This document shows, piece after piece, positions 1 through 7,963 of a DNA stretch of 64,000 nucleotides. Under the pieces are notes generated by a model. It made no database searches. It worked only from the letters and a program-made list of their open reading frames with translations, and was not told where the DNA came from. Both the position numbers and the translations under genes were made by a program. Each line of letters opens with the position of its first letter. Position 1 is the first letter of the stretch. This stretch comes from Pseudomonas brassicacearum subsp. brassicacearum (GTDB taxonomy: Bacteria; Pseudomonadota; Gammaproteobacteria; Pseudomonadales; Pseudomonadaceae): NCBI RefSeq assembly GCF_008801605.1, contig NZ_VZPJ01000002.1:310001-374000 (forward strand). Direction: 5' to 3'.

Positions 1-89
1 ATCTTCGGGTATTCCTTGGCGAACTCCGCCGCGCTTTCGCGCACGTGGTGCAGTTCCTGGTTGTACAGTTCCAGCAGGCGTGGATTCAT
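1..89 (-). CDS. tssF: Type VI secretion baseplate subunit TssF (N-terminal fragment)
   Basis: Only the first 29 codons lie in the window; the gene runs off the left edge. The fragment begins [19 protein letters not shown], the characteristic start of TssF, which builds the T6SS baseplate wedge with TssE, TssG and TssK. The ATG overlaps the tssE stop codon (ATGA, 86-89), so the two are translationally coupled. Position after tssE matches the HSI-I order of P. aeruginosa. Family assignment is from recognition of the N-terminus plus context. Confidence 0.9.
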   Translation of the reverse strand, partial: MNPRLLELYNQELHHVRESAAEFAKEYPK

Positions 90-598
90 GAGCGTCTCCG
101 CTGGTCGGCGTTGACCACGCGCACATGGCCGGTTTCCAGGTCCAGGTCGGTTTGCAGCATCAGGCGCAGCGGCACCGGCTGCGCCCAGAGATCGCCTTCG
201 ATCTCGAAACTCAACGCATTGTGGTTCATCTCGGCCGTCGCTCGGGCGCGCACTCGCAGGGTGTGGCGCAGGATTCGCGGTTCGAAGGTGGCAATGGCCT
301 GGTGGATCAAGGTTTCCAGGGCCGAGACATCGACGTTCGACGCGCTGTTGCCGGCCAGTGCCGGCAGCCCGAAATTCACCACCGACGTGCCCGCCGGGGT
401 ATGCAACGTGGCATCGGCGCTGAGCAATGAGGTGGTGTTGAGCAGCCACGCCAGGTCACGCAGCACCGAGGCTTTTAATTGGGTCAGGGAGAGCACGCGC
501 TTGTCGGCGCTTTCCTTCGGGTTGGTCGGATCGTCGTCGGTCAACCGGTCCAGCAGGGACGGTTGAAGGCGATCGCGGGTGGCAATTTCGGTTACCAA
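86..598 (-). CDS. tssE: Type VI secretion baseplate subunit TssE (gp25-like)
   Basis: The 170-residue product is a gp25/lysozyme-like baseplate protein of the cytoplasmic T6SS platform. The segment near residue 75 contains the NFGLP motif typical of TssE, followed by a helix and the EPRI region conserved in gp25-type proteins. The start codon is TTG at 598-596, lying inside the last codons of the upstream lipoprotein gene; it is preferred because the N-terminus ([18 protein letters not shown]) resembles that of HSI-I TssE proteins and no closer ATG or GTG exists. A weak ribosome site and coupling to the upstream gene probably keep its output low relative to Hcp. Confidence 0.93.
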   Translation of the reverse strand: MVTEIATRDRLQPSLLDRLTDDDPTNPKESADKRVLSLTQLKASVLRDLAWLLNTTSLLSADATLHTPAGTSVVNFGLPALAGNSASNVDVSALETLIHQAIATFEPRILRHTLRVRARATAEMNHNALSFEIEGDLWAQPVPLRLMLQTDLDLETGHVRVVNADQRRRS

Positions 599-1041
599 GT
601 GAAAAGGCCCGTGTAATTCTTCTGGTCACCTGTGCCGCGCATGCAACTGGCGTTGCGCGCGATAACCGAGGGCTCGAGCTGCCCATTGATCTGGCGCACG
701 GCGCGGTATTCGGAGCGACATTCCTGATTGTTATGGGGGCCAGCAGATACATGGACAACGATGACAATGGGCACCTTACCGAAGGTCTCGACGTGAGGTT
801 TGCCCTGTCGATCGACCGTGAACTGGCAGGGCCAAGCCAAGTCGAGTGGCATCAGGGTCTGGTCGGGCTTGCGCAGCGCGCAGCGCGCCTGGTCGTTTTC
901 CAGCCTCAAAGTTTGTCCGCCCATCGAGACGACCTGCTCCACCGCTACGGAGGCCGTTGTCGACGGGGATTGCTGTTGCGCACAGGCGGTCAGGCTGGTC
1001 AACAGGCAGACCACCCATATCGCGCAGTGAGTCTTGATCAT
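592..1041 (-). CDS. Small lipoprotein, probable immunity protein to the adjacent amidase effector
   Basis: The 149-residue product has a lipoprotein signal peptide with lipobox LTAC and lipidated Cys20. The mature part holds four further cysteines, which could form two periplasmic disulfides. No recognised domain was identified. The gene overlaps the amidase effector by ATGA (1038-1041). That coupling, the periplasmic export and the small size are what is expected of an immunity protein to a peptidoglycan amidase. It does not visibly resemble the Tai proteins I know, so the function is inferred from context. It sits inside the T6SS leftward operon between the effector and tssE. Confidence 0.7.
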   Translation of the reverse strand: MIKTHCAIWVVCLLTSLTACAQQQSPSTTASVAVEQVVSMGGQTLRLENDQARCALRKPDQTLMPLDLAWPCQFTVDRQGKPHVETFGKVPIVIVVHVSAGPHNNQECRSEYRAVRQINGQLEPSVIARNASCMRGTGDQKNYTGLFTW

Positions 1042-1493
1042 ACGAGCTCCCAGAACCAGATCGCTCGGGATCGATAGGCCGGATCGTCATACCCGAGGGT
1101 TAGGCCACGGTTCCAGAGGTCGATATGATCGCCGGTGCGACCTTCCGAGGCCTCTCCCACTTGCTGGAAACAATCCTTGAAGAAAATCAGGCCAGTCTTG
1201 TCTTGCAGCTTGCGTCGGTCCACGGCAGTTCCGCCGAGGATCAACGGGCGACCCAGATGATGTTTCCACAGCCAATTTGCCAATGACTCGGCCCCTCGTG
1301 CATGCCCATGGACGCACTTGGGTTCGGTATAGGTGGACTTGTTGACTTTGACGGTCAGCTCGGTGTTGAGCGTGATGCTCATGCGAATCGCGCATTGGTT
1401 TGCCCAAGGACCGTCGCAAGGTTTCGCGTCGGGATAGGTCACCAGCAAATCGGAATAGGCTTTCCACAAATTGATAAACGAAGGCTTGGCCAT
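1038..1493 (-). CDS. T6SS peptidoglycan amidase effector, Tae4-like
   Basis: The 151-residue protein begins PSFINLWKAY, similar to the PSF-x-x-x-W start of Tae4 amidases. It has the NQCAIRMS segment with the predicted catalytic Cys34, and the TGDHIDLWN segment with the catalytic His123. Tae4 enzymes are NlpC/P60-like and cleave peptide cross-links in the periplasm of rival cells. There is no signal peptide, as expected for T6SS cargo. It lies directly downstream of hcp, suggesting delivery through the Hcp tube, and overlaps its putative immunity gene by 4 bp. Assignment to Tae4 rather than another Tae subfamily rests on motif memory. Confidence 0.8.
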   Translation of the reverse strand: MAKPSFINLWKAYSDLLVTYPDAKPCDGPWANQCAIRMSITLNTELTVKVNKSTYTEPKCVHGHARGAESLANWLWKHHLGRPLILGGTAVDRRKLQDKTGLIFFKDCFQQVGEASEGRTGDHIDLWNRGLTLGYDDPAYRSRAIWFWELV

Positions 1494-1542
1494 GACTCAG
1501 ATACCACGTGGGAAAGAATTGGATTCGAGCAAGCACCAAACA

Positions 1543-1565
1543 CCCCCGGCGCGTGGCACCGGGGG
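1543..1565 (-). terminator. GC-rich hairpin downstream of hcp
   Basis: CCCCCGG (1543-1549) pairs with CCGGGGG (1559-1565) around a 9-base loop. On the minus strand it lies 9 bp after the hcp stop and before the amidase gene, followed by only a short interrupted T tract. It probably acts as a partial terminator or 3' mRNA stabiliser, letting abundant hcp transcript end here while some transcription reads into the effector genes. Confidence 0.5.
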
Positions 1566-1574
1566 CGTGTTCGA

Positions 1575-2063
1575 TTACACCTTGACGTTCTGACGGATGT
1601 TCCAGCCGAACTTGACCGGACCGCCTTCCTTGGTGCCGTCGGCTTTCTGTGGCTGGTAGTCCACCAGCACCTTGGCGAAGTTCAGGGTGACGTTTTCAGT
1701 CAGGCGATCATCGCCGCCCGAGCCGCCGGTGCTCAGGGAAGTGACCAGCACTTCTTCCAGGTTGATGATCATGTACTCGACCTGGCTTTCACCGCCGGCC
1801 TTGCGCACGGTCAGCTTGACCTTGTCGATGTGCTTGCCGCTGGCGCAGTGCATCATCAGGTTCGGCGACGCCTTGTCGACGTACTTGGTCAGGGACAGGT
1901 CCTGGACGTTGACCTTGCCCGCACCACCGCCGCTGCCCACGTGCATGTTGCCGGACTGGGACATGCCCCAGCTCCAGTTCAGGACATCGATCTCGTCCTT
2001 GTGGGCCTTGTCCATGGACTCGCCCTTGATGTCGCCAATCTTGATGAAAATATCAACAGCCAT
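1575..2063 (-). CDS. hcp: Type VI secretion tube protein Hcp
   Basis: The 162-residue product starts MAVDIFIKIGDIKGESMD and has the length and sequence character of Hcp1 of P. aeruginosa HSI-I. Hcp forms hexameric rings that stack into the inner tube and can chaperone small effectors. The ATG at 2063 is chosen over an in-frame upstream start at 2090 because AGGGAG lies 5 bases before it. It follows tssC after a 220-bp gap containing a REPIN, and is followed by a GC-rich hairpin and the amidase effector. Confidence 0.97.
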   Translation of the reverse strand: MAVDIFIKIGDIKGESMDKAHKDEIDVLNWSWGMSQSGNMHVGSGGGAGKVNVQDLSLTKYVDKASPNLMMHCASGKHIDKVKLTVRKAGGESQVEYMIINLEEVLVTSLSTGGSGGDDRLTENVTLNFAKVLVDYQPQKADGTKEGGPVKFGWNIRQNVKV

Positions 2064-2167
2064 GTTTTCTCCCTGTGTGGTCTCTACCACATTGTTTGGT
2101 TGACGCTGACCTTGCGAAATTACACGTGCCGAACGGTTCCGATGATCTCCAAGCCACTGAAGATCGC

Positions 2168-2257
2168 CTGTGGGAGCGAGCTTGCTCGCGATAGCGCAGT
2201 GTCAGACATACGCATGACAACTGATCCACCGCCATCGCGAGCAAGCTCGCTCCCACA
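2168..2257. repeat. REPIN (inverted REP pair) between hcp and tssC
   Basis: Two copies of the CTGTGGGAGCGAGC / GCTCGCTCCCACA palindromic unit face each other around about 38 bp, the REPIN arrangement of P. fluorescens genomes. Here it sits inside the tssABC-hcp transcription unit, unlike most copies, which lie at operon ends. Confidence 0.9.
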
Positions 2258-2283
2258 TTGGCCTTGCACCGTTCAGTAAATCT

Positions 2284-3780
2284 TTATGCGCCCTTGGCCG
2301 AAGGCAGTTTCGATACCAGGCGCAACGACACGGTCAGCCCTTCGAGCTGGTAGTGCGGGCGCAGGTAGAACTTGGAGTTGTAGTACCCCGGGTTGCCTTC
2401 GACTTCTTCGACGATCACTTCGGCTGCAGCCAGCGGGTGCTGGGCCTTGGTGGTCTCGGTGGAGTGCGCCGGGTCACCGTCGACGTAGTTGAGGATCCAG
2501 TCCTGCAACCAGCGCTGCATCTCGTCCTTCTCTTTGAAGGAACCGATCTTGTCGCGCACGATGCACTTGAGGTAATGGGCGAAACGGCAAGTGGCGAACA
2601 GGTACGGCAGGCGCGCGGCCAGGTTGGCGTTGGCGGTGGCGTCCGGGTCGTCGTATTCGGCCGGTTTCTGCAGCGACTGGGCGCCGATGAACGCGGCGAA
2701 GTCGGTGTTTTTCTTGTGCAGCAGCGGCATGAAACCGTTCTTCGCCAGCTCCGCTTCACGGCGGTCCGAGATGGCGATTTCGGTTGGGCACTTCATGTCC
2801 ACGCCACCGTCGTCGGTCGGGAAGGTGTGGGCTGGCAGGTTTTCCACTTCACCGCCGGACTCCACGCCACGGATGCGCGAGCACCAGCCGAAGTGTTTGA
2901 ACGAACGGTTGATGTTCACCGCCATCGCGTAGGCGGCGTTGGCCCAGGTGTACTTGGAGCTGTCGGCACCGTCGGTGTTTTCTTCGAAGGCGAAGGCTTC
3001 CACCGGGTCGGTCTTGGCGCCGTACGGCAGGCGCGCCAGGAAGCGTGGCATGGTCAGGCCGATGTAGCGCGAGTCTTCCGATTCACGCAGCGAGCGCCAG
3101 CCGGCGTATTCCGGGGTGGTGAAGATCTTGGTCAGGTCGCGCGGGTTCGACAGTTCCTGCCACGAGCCCATGCCCATCACGGTCGGCGATGCCGCAGCGA
3201 TGAACGGGGAGTGCATGGCCGCGCAGACTTTCGACAGTTCGCCCAGCAGCTCGACATCCGGTGGCGACTGGTCGAAGTAGTAGTCGCCTACCAGGCAGCC
3301 GTAAGGCTCGCCGCCGAACTGGCCGTATTCTTCTTCGTACATCTTCTTGAAGATCGGGCTCTGGTCCCACGCGGTGCCCTTGAATTTCTTCAGGGTCTTG
3401 TGCAGGTCGGTCTTGGAGATGTTGAGCACGCGGATCTTGAGCTGCTCATCGGACTCGGTGTTGTTGACCAGGTAGTGCAGGCCACGCCAGGCGCTTTCCA
3501 GTTGCTGGAAGTCGGGGTGGTGGATGACCTGGTTGACCTGGGCGGTGAGCTTGGCGTCGATGGCGGCGATGATCGATTCGATCGACTTGATGGCGTCATT
3601 GGACACCAGGTCGGTCTGCGCCAGGGCCTGTTCGGCCAGGGTGCGTACGGCCGTTTCGACGGCTTCGCGGGCGCGCTCGGTCTTGGGTTTGAATTCTTGC
3701 AGCAGCAGGGACGCGAACTCGCTGGTTTCTTCGGTTGCGCCCAGGTTTTGCACGCCTTCGCGAGCTGTATTGTCAGTCAT
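2284..3780 (-). CDS. tssC: Type VI secretion contractile sheath large subunit TssC (VipB)
   Basis: The 498-residue product is the large sheath protein. It contains the conserved block EFASLLLQEFKPKTERA near the N-terminus and the LTMPRFLARLPYG and PCxVGDYYF-like segments of the EvpB/VipB family. With TssB it forms the cytoplasmic sheath whose contraction drives the Hcp tube outward. The ATG at 3780 gives 498 residues, the length of P. aeruginosa HsiC1, and has AGGA nine bases upstream. An in-frame ATG two codons earlier (3786) overlaps the tssB stop and is also possible. Confidence 0.96.
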   Translation of the reverse strand: MTDNTAREGVQNLGATEETSEFASLLLQEFKPKTERAREAVETAVRTLAEQALAQTDLVSNDAIKSIESIIAAIDAKLTAQVNQVIHHPDFQQLESAWRGLHYLVNNTESDEQLKIRVLNISKTDLHKTLKKFKGTAWDQSPIFKKMYEEEYGQFGGEPYGCLVGDYYFDQSPPDVELLGELSKVCAAMHSPFIAAASPTVMGMGSWQELSNPRDLTKIFTTPEYAGWRSLRESEDSRYIGLTMPRFLARLPYGAKTDPVEAFAFEENTDGADSSKYTWANAAYAMAVNINRSFKHFGWCSRIRGVESGGEVENLPAHTFPTDDGGVDMKCPTEIAISDRREAELAKNGFMPLLHKKNTDFAAFIGAQSLQKPAEYDDPDATANANLAARLPYLFATCRFAHYLKCIVRDKIGSFKEKDEMQRWLQDWILNYVDGDPAHSTETTKAQHPLAAAEVIVEEVEGNPGYYNSKFYLRPHYQLEGLTVSLRLVSKLPSAKGA

Positions 3781-3782
3781 GA

Positions 3783-4289
3783 TCATTGGTCCTGTGCTGG
3801 CTTCGGCGCGCTCGCCAGGGCCTGCAACAGCGCTGGGTCCTTGATCGCCTTCATGATGATTTCTTCGGCGCCGGTCTTGCCGTCCATGTAGGTCAGCAGG
3901 TTGGCCAACTGGGTGCGCGCTTCGAGCAGCTTGTTCAGCGAGTCGACCTTGCGGGCCACGGCCGCCGGGCTGAAGTCGTCCATGCTTTCGAACGTCAGGT
4001 CCAGGCTCAGGTTGCCTTCGCCGGTCAGTTCGTTAGGCACATGGAACGCCACGCGCGGCTGCATGGCCTTGAGGCGCGAGTCGAAGTTATCGACGTCGAT
4101 CTCGAGGAACTTGCGATCAGCCACCGCTGCCAGAGGCTCGGCGGGCTTGCCGGCGAGGTCGGCCATCACGCCCATGACGAAGGGCAACTGGACCTTCTTC
4201 TCGGCGCCGTAGAGCTCGACGTCGTACTCGATCTGCACTCGAGGCGCGCGGTTGCGCGCGATGAATTTCTGAGAACTTTGCTTCGCCAC
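3783..4289 (-). CDS. tssB: Type VI secretion contractile sheath small subunit TssB (VipA)
   Basis: The 168-residue product has the TssB hallmarks: an N-terminal RNRAPRVQIEYDVE segment, the LPFVMGVMADLAG motif and a C-terminal helical region that interacts with TssC and, in other systems, with ClpV. It is coupled to tssC by an overlap of stop and start. In P. aeruginosa TssB is also a contact of TagJ, whose gene is missing from its usual place in this locus. Confidence 0.96.
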   Translation of the reverse strand: MAKQSSQKFIARNRAPRVQIEYDVELYGAEKKVQLPFVMGVMADLAGKPAEPLAAVADRKFLEIDVDNFDSRLKAMQPRVAFHVPNELTGEGNLSLDLTFESMDDFSPAAVARKVDSLNKLLEARTQLANLLTYMDGKTGAEEIIMKAIKDPALLQALASAPKPAQDQ

Positions 4290-4370
4290 GTTGCTGCTCC
4301 TGGTCGCTTGAGCGACGGTGTTGGCGTCATCGGGGGTACCGGTGACGTGACTGCGTGATCCGTTCGCTTT

Positions 4371-5408
4371 TTATTCGCTGTCTGGGCCGCGCAGGTTTTC
4401 AAATTGACTCATGCCGTCGGGAATCAGGTTGCGCACAATGGCCGCGAAGTCGGCGTGCACCAGATTCTTGGCCCGGTTCAACAGCACCGGCAGCGGGCTG
4501 GAGGGCTCATGACGGGTGTAGTAAGCGAGAATCCGGTCCAGGCTGCGCAGCACGTCGTCGCGGTTGTTGATTTCGCCGCTGACGGTGCTCGTGCTGGTGT
4601 TGCGCGGCGTGCTTGGCGCGCTGGCATATTCCGTTGGCGCGGCGCTGTCGTCGCTGACGGGATCGGACAGGGCGCTGTCGCCGCTCTGCGGGGCGAACTG
4701 GCCGAGAATCTGCAGGGCCATCTTCAGCGGTTGCTTCAGCGGGCCAAGGTCCACGCCTTGGGCGGAACCGACCTGGTCGCTGACTTGCTGCTCGATGGCT
4801 TCGGCGGCGCTGCGGGCTTCCAGCAGGGCGGCACGGGTGATTTCCAACTGCTCGGGGTCGCTGTCGAGCAGGGCCCCGGCGAGCTGTTCGGCGCCGAGGT
4901 TTTCATCCGGGAAACTTTGCAGGCCGCTGGCGTTGGCGGCGGCGCGCAGGCTGACGGCACCGAAGGTCCGCGAGCGGGCCAGGATGCTCTCGCGCAGCAA
5001 GCGAATGGTGATGTCGGACGTCAGGCCGGCGAGGGCATTGATGCGCACGGTGGGGTCGTTGTCGTCCTCGGCGTCCAGGCGCGGATGCAACTCGGCCCAG
5101 TACTGCTTGAGCAGTTCGCTGATCAGCGTCAGCACACGGGCCATGCCCGGCAGGCCTTCGAGGGCCAGGGAGCTTTGCAACAGGAAATGGGTGATGCGCA
5201 GGTCTTTGCTGCGTTGCAGCAAGTCCAGGCTCTGCTGCTGGATGCTGCGCCACTCAGGAGGTTCGGCAGGCAGGATCGAATCGCCCATGCTGCGTTCGGG
5301 CTGGCCCCGGGAGTCGCGTTCCAGGCGCAAGAAATCCGCGTCATATTCCAAATCTTCACCACACGGCGAAGTCGCGGAAACGGCGGCGAGCAACAAAGGC
5401 ACATCCAC
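4371..5408 (-). CDS. tssA: Type VI secretion cap/baseplate-associated protein TssA
   Basis: The product carries the ImpA N-terminal domain (residues about 5-110, with SPCGEDLEYD and ILPAEPPEWR), a variable Ser/Thr/Pro-rich linker at about 240-280, and a short C-terminal domain ending in the SRAKNLV-like helix region. TssA primes and coordinates tube and sheath assembly. The start is taken as GTG at 5408 (VDVPLLLAAV), with GGGAG ten bases upstream, giving 345 residues, close to TssA1. A GTG seven codons earlier (5429) is the alternative. It is the first gene of the leftward arm, divergent from tagH. Confidence 0.93.
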   Translation of the reverse strand: MDVPLLLAAVSATSPCGEDLEYDADFLRLERDSRGQPERSMGDSILPAEPPEWRSIQQQSLDLLQRSKDLRITHFLLQSSLALEGLPGMARVLTLISELLKQYWAELHPRLDAEDDNDPTVRINALAGLTSDITIRLLRESILARSRTFGAVSLRAAANASGLQSFPDENLGAEQLAGALLDSDPEQLEITRAALLEARSAAEAIEQQVSDQVGSAQGVDLGPLKQPLKMALQILGQFAPQSGDSALSDPVSDDSAAPTEYASAPSTPRNTSTSTVSGEINNRDDVLRSLDRILAYYTRHEPSSPLPVLLNRAKNLVHADFAAIVRNLIPDGMSQFENLRGPDSE

Positions 5409-5822
5409 TTGGATCGATCTCCCTATCACCCGCTGAAGAAAGTCGGGCAGTTCACACGCAAGTTTCGGATGAAACTCACATGTTCCTTGACGGTAATGGC
5501 CCTTTAGACTTGCGCTGATCTTAAAGTGCCATCATGTATATTCAAGAAGTTGTGCATTTTTGGTGTAGTACTTATCGCTTGTCAAGGTAAGCTATTTCAC
5601 CAATGTATCCCCTCTGTAACAGTTGTGATGGGCTTAACAGCCTGCCCGACCCATCGGTCGAAGCGGCAACTGACGTGGGGTTTTTGTCACGCAAGCCGGT
5701 TATGATCAGCAATCATGCTGGCAAAAAGCCGTTTCACGGCTGTTGGCAAAGGTTGCCGGCGGGTAGTCAGGGCCTGACCCCTCACCCCCGCCCGCGCGCG
5801 AAGTATTCAGCAAGGAGGCAAG
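5409..5822. promoter_or_regulatory. Divergent intergenic region between tssA and tagH
   Basis: This 414-bp gap separates the two T6SS arms and should carry both promoters. The part at about 5520-5600 is more AT-rich than its surroundings. Just ahead of tagH the strong Shine-Dalgarno AAGGAGG (5813-5819) is embedded in CAAGGAGG, which resembles the GGA-containing sites bound by RsmA-type regulators. I found no sequence that I would call a sigma-54 or good sigma-70 promoter with confidence. Confidence 0.5.
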
Positions 5823-7373
5823 ATGCCGCTGTGTTTGACTATCACTAGTTATCACAAGATCACCCCAGGCCAGTGTTCTGAAAAGTCCATGGATCAGGGG
5901 GTGATGGCAATTGGCCGTAATTCCGATAATGACTGGGTATTGCCGGACCCTGAGCGCCTGGTTTCCGGCAAACATTGCGTTATCCAATACAAAGACGGGC
6001 GTTATTATTTAACTGATAACAGTACTAATGGTGTGGAATTGGTCAAGGCCGGTGTTCGCCTGCGCAAGGGCAACAGCGAACCCCTGCAAGACGGCGAAGT
6101 GATCCGCATCGGTGATTATGAGATCCAGGCGCGCGTCGATTTCAGCCTGCCGGTCACCGACAGCAACCCGTTTGCCGAATCGCCCAGCAGTTTCGAGGCC
6201 TTGATGGGGCGCCAGGGCGCAGCGGTGCATACGCCGTCGCCGCTTCATACGCCATCGCCGATCCAAGCGGCTCCGCCTGCGCATTTCCAGGGCGGGTCGG
6301 CCATGGATACCCTGCCGGACCTGTTCGATTTCTTGACCCCAGCCAGTGTCCCGCCGGCCACCCAGCCTGACCATGTGCCGGCCGAGCAGCACAACTTCCG
6401 CCCGCCGACGCCAATTCCCCGGCCGAGCCCACCGCCCGTGGTGGAGCCGGTGATACCGCCGTCTGCCTCGGTGATTCCGGATGACTGGGATCCCTTCAGC
6501 GATAAGCCGGTTCCGGTGGCGGTAGCCCCGCAGCCCGTGGCCCCGCAGCCGGTGCCGCTACCACCTGTGGTTGAGCCGGTCGCGTCGCCTGTCCCGCAGG
6601 CCCCGCTCGTCGACATTTTTGCTGAAATCAGCGCACCGCCGCCGGCACCCGTGCCCGAAGCGTCGGTCACCCGCGTCGAGCCCCCGGTCGCACCTCCAGT
6701 TGCTCCAGTTGCTCCAGTTGCTCAAGTTGCTTCGGTCGCTCCAGTTGCTCCGGTCGCTCCAGTTACCCCGATCGAGGCCAACCAACCCGATTTGCTGCAA
6801 GCCTTCCTGCGCGGTGCCGGGCTCGATCAGTTGCGCCTGGACAAGGCCAACGCCGAAGCACAGATGGAAAGCATCGGGCGCAGTTACCGGTTGATGGTCG
6901 AAGGCCTGATCGATGTCTTGCGCGCCCGCAGCAGCCTCAAGGGTGAGTTCCGCATCCAGCAGACGATGATCCAGCCGGTGGAAAACAACCCGCTGAAATT
7001 CGCCCCCAATGTGGATGAAGCCTTGCTGTTGCTGTTGCGCCACGGCAACCAGGCGTTCATGGCCCCGGACGCGGCGGTGCGTGACAGTTTCGATGACTTG
7101 CGGGCCCACCAACTGGCGGTGATGGCCGGCGTGGAAGCGGCCATCAAGCATTTGCTGGGGCGTTTCGAGCCGGCGCAACTGGAAGAGCGCATGGCCAAGC
7201 CCGGTGGGCTCTCGGGTATTTTCAGCGGCTCGCGACAGGCCCAGTACTGGCAGCAGTTTACCGAGCTCTACAGCAACATTTCCCGGGAAGCCCAGGAGGA
7301 TTTCCAGGACCTGTTCGGTCGCGAGTTCAGCCGCGCCTACGAAGAACACAGTACGCGACAGCGACGCCGCTAA
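5823..7373 (+). CDS. tagH: T6SS FHA-domain scaffold protein Fha/TagH
   Basis: The 516-residue protein has an N-terminal FHA domain (about residues 25-100, motifs IGRNSDNDWVLP, SGKHC and NSTNGV) that binds phosphothreonine. A Pro/Val/Ala-rich linker (about 130-315) follows, then a conserved T6SS-associated C-terminal domain. In P. aeruginosa the orthologue Fha1 is phosphorylated by PpkA and dephosphorylated by PppA, which switches T6SS assembly on and off. The ATG has an excellent AAGGAGG site. It opens the rightward operon and ends in a perfect hairpin that spans its stop codon. Confidence 0.95.
   Translation: MPLCLTITSYHKITPGQCSEKSMDQGVMAIGRNSDNDWVLPDPERLVSGKHCVIQYKDGRYYLTDNSTNGVELVKAGVRLRKGNSEPLQDGEVIRIGDYEIQARVDFSLPVTDSNPFAESPSSFEALMGRQGAAVHTPSPLHTPSPIQAAPPAHFQGGSAMDTLPDLFDFLTPASVPPATQPDHVPAEQHNFRPPTPIPRPSPPPVVEPVIPPSASVIPDDWDPFSDKPVPVAVAPQPVAPQPVPLPPVVEPVASPVPQAPLVDIFAEISAPPPAPVPEASVTRVEPPVAPPVAPVAPVAQVASVAPVAPVAPVTPIEANQPDLLQAFLRGAGLDQLRLDKANAEAQMESIGRSYRLMVEGLIDVLRARSSLKGEFRIQQTMIQPVENNPLKFAPNVDEALLLLLRHGNQAFMAPDAAVRDSFDDLRAHQLAVMAGVEAAIKHLLGRFEPAQLEERMAKPGGLSGIFSGSRQAQYWQQFTELYSNISREAQEDFQDLFGREFSRAYEEHSTRQRRR
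6694..6768 (+). repeat. Nine-base tandem repeat encoding Val-Ala-Pro units in tagH
   Basis: Imperfect tandem copies of GCTCCAGTT and close variants encode a run of Val-Ala-Pro/Val-Ala-Gln/Val-Ala-Ser triplets in the linker of Fha. All changes are in multiples of three, so slippage would alter linker length without a frameshift. Confidence 0.8.
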
Positions 7374-7382
7374 GCGGCGTCG
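7362..7382 (+). other. Perfect hairpin spanning the tagH stop codon
   Basis: CGACGCCGC (7362-7370) and GCGGCGTCG (7374-7382) form a nine-base-pair stem whose three-base loop is the TAA stop codon. No T tract follows, so it is not a standard terminator. It may protect the upstream message or lower read-through into tssJ. Confidence 0.6.
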
Positions 7383-7441
7383 TCCCATAACAAGATTGAT
7401 CGGCACACAACGGATAGCTCAAACGTCATTGAGGACGCAGG

Positions 7442-7948
7442 ATGATTCCCAGGTTTTTACTCGCAGTCGCCACCGTGCTTCTGCTGACGGCGTGCGCCAA
7501 GGATGCGGCCAACCCCCAGCCCGAAGAAGCTGAGGCCGACACCGCCGCCATCGAGCTGCACTTTCACGCCATTGCCGGCCTCAACCCCGGCGCCACCGGC
7601 CAGCCGGCCCCGGTCCGGGTGCGCATTTTCGAACTGAAAAATGCCGCGACCTTCGGCCGTGCCGATTATTTCGCCCTCGCCGAACGGGCCCAGGCAACGC
7701 TGGGCGCCGACCTGATCGACCAGGACGAGGTGCTGATCCAGCCCGGCCAGCAACTGAGCCTGCAACGCGACCTCGACCCGGCCACGCGGCATATCGGAAT
7801 ACTGGTGGGCTATCGCGAGCTGGACCAGTCGCTGTGGCGCACGGTGATGAACGTCCCGGCGCGCGAATACACCGAATACCAGATCAGCCTCGATGTGCGC
7901 GCCGTGCGCAGCGCCGTCGTCGTCCCCCCATCCAGCCCTGCCCAATAA
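7442..7948 (+). CDS. tssJ: Type VI secretion outer-membrane lipoprotein TssJ
   Basis: The 168-residue product has a signal peptide ending in LLTAC with lipidated Cys18. A transthyretin-like beta-sandwich follows, with the VRVRIFELKN strand characteristic of TssJ/SciN. TssJ anchors the TssLM membrane complex to the outer membrane. The ATG has GAGG seven bases upstream. It is separated from tagH by 68 bp and from tssK by 15 bp. Confidence 0.95.
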   Translation: MIPRFLLAVATVLLLTACAKDAANPQPEEAEADTAAIELHFHAIAGLNPGATGQPAPVRVRIFELKNAATFGRADYFALAERAQATLGADLIDQDEVLIQPGQQLSLQRDLDPATRHIGILVGYRELDQSLWRTVMNVPAREYTEYQISLDVRAVRSAVVVPPSSPAQ

Positions 7949-7963
7949 GCAATCGGAGCCCCC

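Noticed and set aside
5497..5516. TGGC...TTGC pair upstream of tssA considered as a sigma-54 promoter
   Set aside because: The GG to GC spacing is two bases too long for a -24/-12 promoter.
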